From assembly GCA_016793445.1 (NCBI GenBank), contig JAEUME010000005.1:362752-426751 (forward strand): a stretch of DNA of 64,000 nucleotides, in the 5' to 3' direction. This document shows, one piece after another, positions 46,516 to 55,898 of the stretch. The position numbers and the translations under genes are program-made. The notes beneath the pieces are model-generated. The model was not told the DNA's origin. It did not search any database and was given only the letters and a program-made list of their open reading frames with translations. The stretch is from Hyphomicrobium sp. (lineage in GTDB: Bacteria > Pseudomonadota > Alphaproteobacteria > Rhizobiales > Hyphomicrobiaceae). Each line of letters starts with the position of its first letter. Within the stretch, counting starts at the first letter, position 1.

Positions 46516-47760
46516 TCAAGGCGCAATCGAGGTTGAGAATGCGCGCGCACTCACGTCCTCGCCGCCGTCAAAGGCGTTGTCGTCTCGATTATACAGGTCG
46601 TTACGGAAATTGACGACGTTGCCGTCAACCCAGGCGGTGAGATAGATGAAGAAGACGGGCACCGGCTTGGCAAGTTTGATGGTGCGCTGCGAGGCATTTT
46701 GGACTTCCTGCTGCAGCCGTTGCGCGTTCCATCCGTCCTGCCCCGCAAGCAGCCAGTCCGCCAAATTATAGAAGTTCTGGATGCGCACGCAGCCAGCGCT
46801 GAATGCGCGCTCGAAATCCTGAAACAGGTGTTTCATGGGCGTGTCGTGCATGTAGACGATGTGCTTGTTGGGCATGTCGAACCGTAGGACGCCCAGGGCA
46901 TTCTGCGGCCCGGGGTCTTGCCGGAAGACGAAGCGCTCAGCATCCGGCGCCCACCAGTTGATCGTTGCCGGATTCACTTCCTCGCCGCCAAACACTGAAA
47001 AGACGCGAATGCGCTCCTTGGCGAGATAGGAGATATCCTTGCGCACGGCCGGGATAAGCTGCGCTTTGGCGATGGTTCCCGGCACGTGCCAGAAGGGCAG
47101 CGTGTTTATGGCTTGCACCTGCGCCTGCAGCGCCGGCGTCGGCGTGGCGCGCTTTCCGGCGATGGTCCGGCTCGTGATTTCGACCTGGCCATCGCGAATG
47201 CCCTGGAGTTCGGCGCTCGCGGCGTTCATGAGCAGGTATTTGGGAGTCGCGGTCAACTTTGGCAGCAGTTGCTGCATGCGTGCGAGATTGACCTCAAGCT
47301 GATGGATGCGCGTTTGAATCGGCACGTTGAGCAAGCGCTGTGTGATTCCGTAGACGGTCCCGGTTGGCTCGATGCCGTTGCGCATCTGAAAGCGCTTGAC
47401 GCCGGCTTCGAGTGCTGGATCGAACGTGTAGGGATCGCGCGCACTACGTGCGACATCTCCAGTGGCCTCAAGCCGTCGCCTCAGGATGGCGACATTGGCA
47501 TCGCTGTCGCCGAGGCGCAGCGTGATGCGGTTTGGCAACGGTTGCCAGTCGCCGGAGCGCGCTATGTTCTTGTAGGCCTCGATCGCGCGGGACAGGCGGG
47601 CGATACCTTCGGTGCTGACAAAGGCTTGATGGGTTGGCTCAGGTGGGGGAAGGCGTTCGCGGGCATACGCCAACGGGCATGTGAGCAGCACAAGGCAGGC
47701 TGCGACTTTGGCGAGGCTGAGATTTCGACGCGCAATCAGTCTCACGGCTTCAGAACTCAC
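46516..47760 (-). CDS. L,D-transpeptidase (YcbB-type) with peptidoglycan-binding domain
   Basis: The 414-residue product has a signal peptide (cleavage near AYA, residue 33), a peptidoglycan-binding helical domain (about 82-145, LRLGDSDANVAILRRRLEAT) and a YkuD catalytic domain (about 220-385). The catalytic block is MHDTPMKHLF (His305) followed by FSAGCVRIQN with nucleophile Cys324. Such enzymes make 3-3 cross-links or attach proteins to peptidoglycan in the periplasm. Domain order and length fit the LdtD/YcbB group (shorter than the E. coli 615 residues). Confidence 0.92.
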   Translation of the reverse strand: MSSEAVRLIARRNLSLAKVAACLVLLTCPLAYARERLPPPEPTHQAFVSTEGIARLSRAIEAYKNIARSGDWQPLPNRITLRLGDSDANVAILRRRLEATGDVARSARDPYTFDPALEAGVKRFQMRNGIEPTGTVYGITQRLLNVPIQTRIHQLEVNLARMQQLLPKLTATPKYLLMNAASAELQGIRDGQVEITSRTIAGKRATPTPALQAQVQAINTLPFWHVPGTIAKAQLIPAVRKDISYLAKERIRVFSVFGGEEVNPATINWWAPDAERFVFRQDPGPQNALGVLRFDMPNKHIVYMHDTPMKHLFQDFERAFSAGCVRIQNFYNLADWLLAGQDGWNAQRLQQEVQNASQRTIKLAKPVPVFFIYLTAWVDGNVVNFRNDLYNRDDNAFDGGEDVSARAFSTSIAP

Positions 47761-47818
47761 TCATAAGGGACTCTAGTTTGTGCGGGGGCGTTCCCGATTG
47801 ATCCGGCAGGCCTGCGGC

Positions 47819-49153
47819 TCACCACATAGGAGGCGCGTAGAGCAGACCGCCGCGTTTCCACAGAGCGTTGATGCCGCGCTCCATGCCGAGCGGACTTTGA
47901 GATCCGACGTTCGTTTCGAAGACTTCCCCATAGTTGCCGACGCCAGCAATGATGTCGCGCACCCATGATGAGGAGAGACCAAGCTTCACTCCAATAGGTC
48001 CACTGCCTTGGACCAACCGGTTTGCGTCTCCTGCGAGCGGTTCCTTCGCGCCAGCCATTGCTTTGGTCAGACCGACTTCTTCAGCGTTTATCAGCGCCGC
48101 GAGCGTCCAACGCACGATGGCGGCCCACTCTTCATCGCCTTTGGCGACTGCCGGCCCCAGGGGTTCCTTGGAAATCACTTCGGGTAGAATGGCGTGCCGG
48201 TCGGGTTCAGGAAGGGCCGCACGGTCGGCAAACAGGGAAGACCGATCCCCTGTGAAGGCATCGCATTCGCCTGCCTTGTAGGCTTCCAGCATCGCGTCGT
48301 GATTGGGGTAGGCTTTGCTTGTAATATTGATCTTATGGGACTCGAAATAGTACGCCATATTCTGCTCCGAGGTCGTCGCCTGCTCCACGCAGAGCGTCGT
48401 CCCCGCGAGTTGCTGGGCTGAGACCAAACCGCGGTCGTCCGTGGTCAAGAAGCCTTGACCGTCGAAGAAGAAGACGCCCGCGAAGTCGACCTGCTCCTCG
48501 ATGTCGCGTTGCATTGTCCATGTCGTATTCCGAGACAGGACATCAATCTTGTTGGAACGCAGGGCGCTGAAACGGTCGGCATTCTCCAGGGCAATGAATT
48601 CGACCTTTGTGACGTCGCCGAAGATCGCGGCGGCGACCGCGCGGCAGAACTCTGCGTCAATGCCCGCCCAGTCTCCCGTCTGCGTCTGGTTTGAGAACCC
48701 CAGACGGCTGCTGTTGACGCCACAAAGCAACTTTCCGCGCGAGCGAACTTCGATGAGCTTCTTGGACGCCGGAATCGAGAGTGTTTCTGGCGGGCTGGCA
48801 GAAGACGGCTGCGCTGCGGAGTCCTTCTCTTCTGAGGGAGGTGCGGCGGCGCCGGTCTCAGGAGCGGATGGCTTGCTGTCTGTAACCGCCCCTGTTTCCT
48901 GCACGCTGGTCGCAGCGTCGGTATTTTCAGAATCCTTGGGCTTAGGTGCCTGAGTGGCCTTGGCCGTCCGGCAGTATCGTTTCGGGACGACCTTGAATTC
49001 GCCGGCGGCGGCATCGTCGGATTTGCAGGTGCAGGGGCCAGACGGCCCATCCCGAAGCGCGCAGAGCTGGTATGCCGCCTCGGCAGACGGCGCAAGGCTC
49101 GCGAGCGGCAAGGCCAAGGCGAGCCATACCGCAAGCTTTTTCAAACTTATCAT
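47819..49153 (-). CDS. Amino-acid-type solute-binding protein (family 3) with extra N-terminal segment
   Basis: The 444-residue secreted protein has a signal peptide (cleavage near AEA, residue 26). It is followed by a short region with four closely spaced cysteines (LCALRDGPSGPCTCKS and a later YC) and then a Pro/Ala/Ser/Glu-rich linker to about residue 125. The C-terminal 310 residues are an amino-acid binding domain like AapJ/BztA: RGKLLCGVNSSRLGFS, GIDAEFCRAVAAAIFGD and CDAFTGDRSSL. Those proteins normally sit next to ABC permease genes, but none is present here, so this one is an orphan. The N-terminal extension is unusual for the family. Confidence 0.85.
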   Translation of the reverse strand: MISLKKLAVWLALALPLASLAPSAEAAYQLCALRDGPSGPCTCKSDDAAAGEFKVVPKRYCRTAKATQAPKPKDSENTDAATSVQETGAVTDSKPSAPETGAAAPPSEEKDSAAQPSSASPPETLSIPASKKLIEVRSRGKLLCGVNSSRLGFSNQTQTGDWAGIDAEFCRAVAAAIFGDVTKVEFIALENADRFSALRSNKIDVLSRNTTWTMQRDIEEQVDFAGVFFFDGQGFLTTDDRGLVSAQQLAGTTLCVEQATTSEQNMAYYFESHKINITSKAYPNHDAMLEAYKAGECDAFTGDRSSLFADRAALPEPDRHAILPEVISKEPLGPAVAKGDEEWAAIVRWTLAALINAEEVGLTKAMAGAKEPLAGDANRLVQGSGPIGVKLGLSSSWVRDIIAGVGNYGEVFETNVGSQSPLGMERGINALWKRGGLLYAPPMW

Positions 49154-49359
49154 ACAGGAATGTCCGGCAATGGATTTGCGACAATGCTTTCAGCGGCCGA
49201 ATACTGTCAGGAAGCTCCGCGGTTTTCAACGCCACAGAAACGGGTGCCTGTTTATAGGCGGGACGGAAGGTGGGATGCGGCATAAATCTAAAGTGCGGCC
49301 CGGACATCAGCATGATATAAGGCCGCGTTCGCCATGAAGGACCTTGCACCCGCGTGAAG

Positions 49360-49791
49360 ATGCTTCGCGTCATGATTGCCGTGCTCGTTGCATTGTCGAT
49401 AGGCCTGGGGCCGTCGCTGATGGGCCGCGCCTTGGCGGGTTCACCGGGGGTGGGGGCTACAACCCACGCCAGGGCTGACGCGAGTCATAAACATGCTCAG
49501 CACGATCATGAAGCATCCACGAGCATGACGTCCGGAATGGACGGCGATTGCCACGGTATGAAGCAGCATGGCGAGCGCGGTGACGTACCCCGGGACGCGC
49601 CTAAGAATGGCTGTTGCGATGACGGCAAGTCGTGTGCAGCGGCATGCCTTGCCAAGTGCTTCCATTTGCTCGCCGTACTCGCGCCTGCTGATGCCCGGCT
49701 GGCTTTCAGCGTCGCTCATGTTCCGATGGTTACGTTCACGTTGCCGCCGGACTGGACCTACGGTCCCGCGCCACCGCCTCCCCGAGCCTGA
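49360..49791 (+). CDS. Small secreted His/Cys-rich protein, probable metal binding
   Basis: The product is 143 residues from ATG 49360 (a GTG two codons upstream is possible). It has a signal peptide (cleavage near ALA), then a His/Met/Asp-rich stretch (HKHAQHDHEAS, CHGMKQHGE) and a cysteine cluster NGCCDDGKSCAAACLAKC. The C-terminus is proline-rich. The composition fits binding of copper or a similar soft metal in the periplasm, and the gene heads the CusBA-type efflux cluster on the same strand. No named family can be assigned with confidence. Confidence 0.6.
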   Translation: MLRVMIAVLVALSIGLGPSLMGRALAGSPGVGATTHARADASHKHAQHDHEASTSMTSGMDGDCHGMKQHGERGDVPRDAPKNGCCDDGKSCAAACLAKCFHLLAVLAPADARLAFSVAHVPMVTFTLPPDWTYGPAPPPPRA

Positions 49792-49913
49792 AATCAAAGC
49801 AACCCGGCGCTGCTCTGCGCCGGTCAACTGCGGTCCGCCCGGCGCGAACCGCACCGCAACGGCGTTCGCCGCCGTTTGCGCTCCCACAGCTTTGGAAATA
49901 AGGAAATCGTCAG

Positions 49914-50312
49914 ATGAAACTCAGGATGATGGTATGCGCGGCCCTTTTCGGGACGGGCATGATGACGGCGCATGACGCAGCAATCGCAGGCGCAGCGGAT
50001 TACGCCTTCGAGCCGGTCAATGCGGCCGTGAAGAACGGCCCGGAAAGCGAATTGGCGGTGCGGCTCATACATAAGCCGTCGAATAAGCCGGTGGATGGAG
50101 CGATTGTGTTTCGCACCCGTCTCGATATGTCGCCCGATTCCATGGGCGAAATGACCGCGAAGGTGGAACCTCTCCCAGCATCGCAAAACGGCGTCTATCG
50201 CTTCAAGGCGCATCTGACGATGGCGGGACAATGGGCGCTCAAGCTCATGGCCAAGGTGCCAGGCGAGGCGGAAACCCTTGAAGGCAGTGTCGTCTTCCGG
50301 GCTCAGGACTAA
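49914..50312 (+). CDS. FixH/YtkA-like periplasmic protein of the metal efflux operon
   Basis: The 132-residue product has a signal peptide (cleavage near AIAGA) and one Ig-like beta-sandwich domain. GVYRFKAHLTMAGQWALKLMA is the recognisable FixH/YtkA-like block, and DMSPDSMGEM supplies methionines that could bind copper. Genes of this type are often found beside CusA/CzcA pumps, where they probably act as periplasmic metal or envelope helpers. AAGGAA precedes the ATG. It ends 11 bp before the adaptor gene, so the two are in one operon. Confidence 0.75.
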   Translation: MKLRMMVCAALFGTGMMTAHDAAIAGAADYAFEPVNAAVKNGPESELAVRLIHKPSNKPVDGAIVFRTRLDMSPDSMGEMTAKVEPLPASQNGVYRFKAHLTMAGQWALKLMAKVPGEAETLEGSVVFRAQD

Positions 50313-50323
50313 GGAGTGCGGTC

Positions 50324-51817
50324 ATGAACAAGCTCCTCGCCGGAGGCATGGCGATGATGGCAATTCTCGCAGCCGCTGCGGGCGGATTTCGCTTTGGATC
50401 GGGCCATTGGCCCGATCCAAAGCAATTCCCGGCCGCTGCGCGCAACGGCTCGTCCCATGAGCACGCGGACGCGCGCAAAGTGCTTTATTGGCGTCATCCC
50501 TCCGACGAGACTCAATTCTCAGCCGAGGCGGCAAAGACTCCCGATGGACGCGACTACGTGCCCGTCTACGACGATCAGGAGGTGGATTTCGCCGGCGCGC
50601 GCGCCAAACAGGAGAGCCAAAGCGCGCACAGGAAGATCCTCTACTACCGCAATCCCATGGGACTGCCGGACACCTCGCCCACGCCAAAGAAGGATTCCAT
50701 GGGCATGGATTACATCCCCGTCTATGAGGGCGAGGATGACGACAGTTCGACGGTCAAGGTCAGCGTTGCCAAGATCCAGCGGACGGGCGTGCGAAGCGAA
50801 CCGGCCGCATTGCGCCACGTGGTGCGCCCGGTGCGCGCACCGGGTGTTGCCAAACCGGACGAGCGCACGCTCTACTCCGTGGCATTGCGCGCCGACAGCT
50901 TCATCGAGAAGCTTTATGTCAACGAGAACGGCCGCCATGTCGAGAAGGGCGAGCCCCTGTTTCGCGTCTACAGCCCGGACATGGTCAAGGTGCAGGTAGA
51001 CTACCGCATTTCGCGGAGCGCGGGCGGGGATCGCGGCGAGGCAGGCGCGACGCAGCGCCTTGAAAACCTGGAGCTGCCTGCGTCCGTGGTCGCGCAATTG
51101 AAGAGCACGGGCGAGCCGGTGCTCTCTTTCGATTGGCCTTCACCCGTCACAGGCTTCGTGCTGAGCAAGAACGCGATCGAAGGCATGATGGCGAAAATGG
51201 GAGACGAGATCTTCCGCATCGCCGACTTGTCAAGCATCTGGGTGATCGCGGACGTTGCCGAGCAGGATATCGGGCAGGTGAAGATCGGCGACAAGGCCAA
51301 GGTGACGTTCCGGGCCTTTCCAGGTGAAGTCTTTGAAGGCGACGTCACTTTCATTCTGCACGAGCTCGATATGGCGACGCGTACGGCAAAGGTGCGTATT
51401 CAGCTTCCAAATCCAGGTCATCGCATCAAGCACGAAATGTTCGCCGACGTGCAGATCGATACCGAAACGGGCCGCGCCGAGCAGCTTGCGGTTCCAGACT
51501 CAGCCCTGATCGACAGCGGCAGGCGGCAGGTCGTGATTGTCGATCTTGGTGATGGCCGCTTTGAGCCGCGCGACGTCAAGACGGGGCTGCGGGGTGAGGG
51601 TTACGTGGCGATCAGCGAGGGCTTGAAGGAGGGTGAAAAGGTCGTCGTTGCTTCGAATTTCCTGATCGATGCGGAAAGCAACCTGAAGGCTGCGCTTTCG
51701 AGCTTCACCGAAGAAGGGGCATCTGGATCTGACCCGCGATCGCAGCCGCCTTCCCAGCAGCCCGGCGCCGCCCCTGACCACACCCAGCATCAGCACTCCA
51801 AGGACGACACCCCATGA
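50324..51817 (+). CDS. Heavy-metal RND adaptor (CusB-like)
   Basis: The 497-residue product has an N-terminal membrane anchor or uncleaved signal, then two copies of the heavy-metal-binding segment: VLYWRHPSDETQFSAEAAK...DYVPVY and ILYYRNPMGLPDT...DSMGMDYIPVY, the latter the canonical form with metal-binding Met residues. An adaptor core follows (lipoyl halves around VEKGEPLFRVYSPDMVKVQ and WPSPVTGFVLSKNAIEGM, then beta-barrel). The His-rich tail (DHTQHQHSKDD) may also bind metal. The stop overlaps the CusA-like ATG by four bases. Confidence 0.92.
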   Translation: MNKLLAGGMAMMAILAAAAGGFRFGSGHWPDPKQFPAAARNGSSHEHADARKVLYWRHPSDETQFSAEAAKTPDGRDYVPVYDDQEVDFAGARAKQESQSAHRKILYYRNPMGLPDTSPTPKKDSMGMDYIPVYEGEDDDSSTVKVSVAKIQRTGVRSEPAALRHVVRPVRAPGVAKPDERTLYSVALRADSFIEKLYVNENGRHVEKGEPLFRVYSPDMVKVQVDYRISRSAGGDRGEAGATQRLENLELPASVVAQLKSTGEPVLSFDWPSPVTGFVLSKNAIEGMMAKMGDEIFRIADLSSIWVIADVAEQDIGQVKIGDKAKVTFRAFPGEVFEGDVTFILHELDMATRTAKVRIQLPNPGHRIKHEMFADVQIDTETGRAEQLAVPDSALIDSGRRQVVIVDLGDGRFEPRDVKTGLRGEGYVAISEGLKEGEKVVVASNFLIDAESNLKAALSSFTEEGASGSDPRSQPPSQQPGAAPDHTQHQHSKDDTP

Positions 51818-54800
51818 TCGCGCGCATCATCAAGTGGTCGGCGGGCAATGTCGTCTTGGTTCTGGCCGCAACAGCTCTGCTGACCCTGGGGGGCATCTAC
51901 GCGGTGACGAAGGTGCCGCTCGACGCCCTTCCTGATCTCTCCGATACGCAGGTCATCGTCTATACCGAGTATAGCGGGCAGGCACCTCAGGTCGTCGAGG
52001 ATCAGGTCACCTACCCGCTCTCGACCGCGATGCTGTCCGTGCCACATTCCAAGGTGGTGCGCGGGTTCTCCTTCTTCGGCGTGTCGTTCGTCTACGTGAT
52101 CTTCGACGAGGGGACCGATATCTACTGGGCGCGCTCACGCGTGCTGGAAAATCTGTCATCGGCGTCGCGCGCGTTACCGCAAGGCGTGACGCCTGCACTG
52201 GGCCCGGATGCGACCGGCGTCGGCTGGGTGTACCAGTATGTGGTGACGGCAGCTCGCCGAACGCTTGCAGAGCTGCGCACCACGCAGGATTGGCAAGTAC
52301 GCTTTGCGCTCGCCAAGGCGGAGGGTGTGGCGGAGGTCGCCAGCGCCGGCGGCTTCGTGCGGCAATACTCCGTCATCGTCGATCCGCGCAGCCTGCGGTC
52401 CTTCAATATTCCCTTGTCCCGCGTCCGCGAGGCCATCCGCCAATCCAACCTTGATGTGGGCGGCCGCGTCGTTGAGCTTGCAGAAGCCGAGTTCATGGTG
52501 CGGGGACGCGGCTACCTCAAGGGCGTCGAGGACATCGAGAGAATTGCCCTCAAGAGCGAAAACGGCACGCCGGTTCTGCTGAAAGATGTGGCGCGCGTGG
52601 AACTCGCGCCCGACGAGCGCCGGGGCGTGACGGAACTCAACGGCGAGGGCGAAGCCGTCTCCGGCATTGCCGTGCAGCGCTATGGCCAGAACGCGCTGAC
52701 GGTCATCGACAGCGTGAAGGACAAGATCACACGGATCAAGGACAGCCTGCCGGACGGTACGTCGATCATTCCGGTCTACGACCGCTCGGATCTCATTCAT
52801 CGCGCCATTGCGACGCTCAAGTCCACACTGCTGGAAGAAAGCGCCATCGTTGCGCTGGTGTGCTTCATCTTCCTGCTTCATGCCCGAAGCGCGCTGGTCG
52901 CAATCCTGACTTTGCCGATCGGTATTCTGATCGCCTACCTGTGCATGTGGCTGCTGGGTATATCGTCAAACATCATGAGTCTCGGCGGGATCGCGATTGC
53001 CATTGGCGCGATGATCGACGCTGCGATCGTCATGGTGGAAAACGCTCACAAGCATCTCGAACGCGCGCCCGAAGGCAAGCCACGATCCGAGATCCTTATG
53101 GAGGCCGCGTGCGAGGTAGGTCCATCGCTGTTCTTCTCGCTGCTCATCATCACCGTTTCATTCCTGCCGATCTTTGCACTCGAGGCTCAAGAAGGGCTGC
53201 TGTTCAAGCCGCTGGCGTGGACGAAGACGTTTGCCATGGCGGCGGCGGCCATGCTGTCGGTGACGCTGGTGCCTGCTTTGATGGTCCTGTTCGTGCGTGG
53301 CCGTATCGTGCCGGAGGCGCGCAATCCCATAAACCGGGCGCTGCTTTGGCTCTATCGCCCGGTGATAAAGACGGTGCTGCGGGCCAAGGTGGCGACCATC
53401 GCCGTCGCAGCGGGTCTCCTGGCAATCAGCATTTGGCCGGCTTCCAGGATCGGGTCGGAGTTCATGCCGTCCTTGAACGAAGGTACGATCCTCTACATGC
53501 CCACGACGCTTCCGGGCTTGTCGATCACCAAGGCGGCAGAGCTGCTGCAGATCCAGAACCGGATCATAAAAACCTTTCCGGAGGTCGAGAGCGTGTTCGG
53601 CAAGGCGGGCCGCGCGGCCACCGCCACCGATCCGGCGCCAACCGAAATGTTCGAGACCGTTATCAACCTCAAGCCGAAGGAGGAGTGGCGTGCGGGCATG
53701 ACCATCGATGCCCTGATCAGCGAGATGGACAAGGCGTTGCAGTTTCCAGGTGTCTCCAATGCATGGACGATGCCGATCAAGGCCCGCATCGACATGCTTG
53801 CAACCGGCATTCGCACGCCTGTGGGCGTCAAGGTGATGGGTCAGGATCTGAAGGTTATCGAGCAGATATCACGTGACATAGAGGCCGCCATCAAGACCGT
53901 GCCGGGCACCTCCAGCGCGTATGCTGAGCGCATCATGGGCGGGTATTATCTCGATATAGAGCCTGACCGCAGCCAGTTGGCGCGTTACGGATTGAGCCTG
54001 GCGGACGTGCAAGAGGTGGTCGCGTCCGCGATCGGCGCGGAGACAGTGACGACGACGGTCGAGGGGCGCGAGCGCTATGCGGTGGTGGTGCGCTATCCCC
54101 GCGACATGCGCTCCGATCCTGTCACCATCTCGCGCGAGGTGCTCGTGCCGCTCGCCAACGGCGCATCCATTCCATTGGGGCAAGTCGCCGAGGTGAGCCG
54201 GAGGCAGGGACCGGCCTCGATCAGGACCGAGAATGCGCAGCTGTCCGCATATGTGTTCGTAGACGCGCGTGACCGGGATCTCGGCGGCTACGTGGCGGAT
54301 GCGCAGAAAGCCGTCGCGGAGAAGGTCAACTTCCCGGCCGGATATTACGCCGTGTGGAGCGGACAGTTCGAATACTATGAGCGGGCCAAGAAGCGCCTCG
54401 CGATCGTGGTTCCACTGACGCTGCTGCTTATTCTCATGCTGCTCTATTTGAACTTCCGCCGCATGACGGAGACGCTGATCGTGATGCTGTCATTGCCCTT
54501 TGCCCTGATCGGAGGACTGTGGCTGATGTGGTGGATGGGGTTCAATATGTCTGTTGCGGTGGCGGTTGGTTTTATCGCTCTGGCAGGCGTCGCCGCCGAA
54601 ACCGGCGTCATTATGCTCATCTATCTCGACCATGCTCTGGAGGCGCGGCGGACCCGGGCTGTATCGCAAGGGCGTGCGCTCACGCGTGACGACGTTCACG
54701 CGGCTGTAATGGAGGGTGCCGTCGAGCGTGTGCGGCCGAAGATCATGACTGTTGTTGCGATCATGGCAGGCCTTCTGCCCATCCTATGGAGCCACGGAAC

Positions 54801-54975
54801 AGGGTCTGAGGTGATGCAGAGAATTGCGGTGCCGATGGTCGGCGGAATGATCTCCTCGACAATTCTGACCTTGATCGTCATTCCTGTGATCTATGCCTTG
54901 ATCAAACAGCGTGACGTGAAAGTGCCGGATGCGGCAACCGGCAAGCCGGCCACGTTATCACTCATTGAATCTTGA
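51814..54975 (+). CDS. Heavy-metal RND efflux pump (CusA/CzcA family)
   Basis: The 1,053-residue inner-membrane pump begins MIARIIKWSAGNVVLVLAAT and has the heavy-metal RND (HME) signatures DALPDLSDTQVIVYTEYSGQ and AIAIGAMIDAAIVMVENAHK in helix 4, where a single Asp replaces the Asp-Asp of drug pumps. A methionine-containing porter domain is present. Together with the CusB-like partner and no outer membrane factor, it should export a monovalent or divalent metal such as copper or silver; the metal is inferred from the flanking His/Met/Cys-rich proteins. Confidence 0.95.
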   Translation: MIARIIKWSAGNVVLVLAATALLTLGGIYAVTKVPLDALPDLSDTQVIVYTEYSGQAPQVVEDQVTYPLSTAMLSVPHSKVVRGFSFFGVSFVYVIFDEGTDIYWARSRVLENLSSASRALPQGVTPALGPDATGVGWVYQYVVTAARRTLAELRTTQDWQVRFALAKAEGVAEVASAGGFVRQYSVIVDPRSLRSFNIPLSRVREAIRQSNLDVGGRVVELAEAEFMVRGRGYLKGVEDIERIALKSENGTPVLLKDVARVELAPDERRGVTELNGEGEAVSGIAVQRYGQNALTVIDSVKDKITRIKDSLPDGTSIIPVYDRSDLIHRAIATLKSTLLEESAIVALVCFIFLLHARSALVAILTLPIGILIAYLCMWLLGISSNIMSLGGIAIAIGAMIDAAIVMVENAHKHLERAPEGKPRSEILMEAACEVGPSLFFSLLIITVSFLPIFALEAQEGLLFKPLAWTKTFAMAAAAMLSVTLVPALMVLFVRGRIVPEARNPINRALLWLYRPVIKTVLRAKVATIAVAAGLLAISIWPASRIGSEFMPSLNEGTILYMPTTLPGLSITKAAELLQIQNRIIKTFPEVESVFGKAGRAATATDPAPTEMFETVINLKPKEEWRAGMTIDALISEMDKALQFPGVSNAWTMPIKARIDMLATGIRTPVGVKVMGQDLKVIEQISRDIEAAIKTVPGTSSAYAERIMGGYYLDIEPDRSQLARYGLSLADVQEVVASAIGAETVTTTVEGRERYAVVVRYPRDMRSDPVTISREVLVPLANGASIPLGQVAEVSRRQGPASIRTENAQLSAYVFVDARDRDLGGYVADAQKAVAEKVNFPAGYYAVWSGQFEYYERAKKRLAIVVPLTLLLILMLLYLNFRRMTETLIVMLSLPFALIGGLWLMWWMGFNMSVAVAVGFIALAGVAAETGVIMLIYLDHALEARRTRAVSQGRALTRDDVHAAVMEGAVERVRPKIMTVVAIMAGLLPILWSHGTGSEVMQRIAVPMVGGMISSTILTLIVIPVIYALIKQRDVKVPDAATGKPATLSLIES

Positions 54976-55108
54976 AGCGGGCATTGCAGGCTTGGAGCAC
55001 GGCGGGAAGATGCGCAAAGACACGCATTCCGATCGAATGGTATTGGTTTTCCATTGGGATGCTGCGGATGATAGGTTGACGGATTAAGCACTATGGCAGA
55101 ACTGTCCT

Positions 55109-55175
55109 GACGGTTTACCGTCTAAAGACCGTCTTATCTTATCGTTTGAGTATCGCTACGCGTGGCGAGCGATAC
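55109..55175. promoter_or_regulatory. Palindromes upstream of the broken tetR gene
   Basis: GACGG-TTTA-CCGTC (55109-55122) is followed by a further GACCGTC half-site (55127-55133). Further on, GTATCGCT-N10-AGCGATAC (55150-55175) is a perfect 8-bp inverted repeat. Either could be an autoregulatory operator of the TetR-like gene at 55223. Confidence 0.5.
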
Positions 55176-55222
55176 GATTTCGTGCCAAGTTATGTTTTAT
55201 TTGCGAGTTGAAGGATTGAAGG

Positions 55223-55845
55223 ATGAAGAACCCGCACATGACGGACAGTCGAGACAGGATGATAGCGGCCGCTTCCGAGCTGTTTCTGGGCGGCAGCTTT
55301 CATAAGATCGGAATTGCGGAGATCTGCGAGGTTGCCAAAGTCAACAAGGGAACCTTCTATCATTTCTTTCCTTCCAAGATAAATCTTCTCCTGGAGGTAA
55401 TCGACCTTTATGCGCGCGAGGTCGACAAGCAGTTCGCGAGTATCGCCGCTAGCGACGCCCCGCCCTCACCAAGCTGCGCGAGGTTTTCGGCGTGCCTCAG
55501 GCGCGCAACATGGCTTGGCAGAAGATGAATGGAGTGGCCCCGGGCTGCTTCATCGGCAACATCATTCTCGAGATGGCCGCAACCGATCCGGTCGTGCGCG
55601 AGCGGGTAGAGCGCGCCATCGACACACTGACGCGGTCGCTTCACCCCATTATCGACGAGTATCTGAAGCCGATGGAACTCGAAAATGCAGATGTGCCTGC
55701 CGCTGCCGAGTTGCTGATGGGGATGATCCAAGGCGGTCAGGTTCTGGCCAAGGCCCACAACGACCCTCTCGTCTTTGCGCGCTACGCTGACCGCGCCCCC
55801 TCCATGCTGATCGCCGCGAGCATGCGGCCGGCCACAGCAGCTTGA
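55223..55845 (+). pseudogene. TetR-family regulator with a frameshift
   Basis: The first frame encodes a normal TetR N-terminus (MIAAASELFLGGSFHKIGIA, then KGTFYHFFPSKINLL). At about base 55461 the frame is lost, and the rest of the protein continues one frame over (LTKLREVFGVPQARNMAWQK through SMRPATAA) to 55845. The total span is 623 bp, consistent with one missing base at GCCCCGCCCTC in an otherwise complete gene of about 207 residues. It may be a pseudogene, a variant in the population or an assembly error. It follows the CusBA-like genes but is separated by its own promoter region. Confidence 0.85.
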
Positions 55846-55898
55846 ATCGCGCGCTCAGCTCGCTGTCGTGAACGCACTGAGCTGCCACCCGTTGACGC

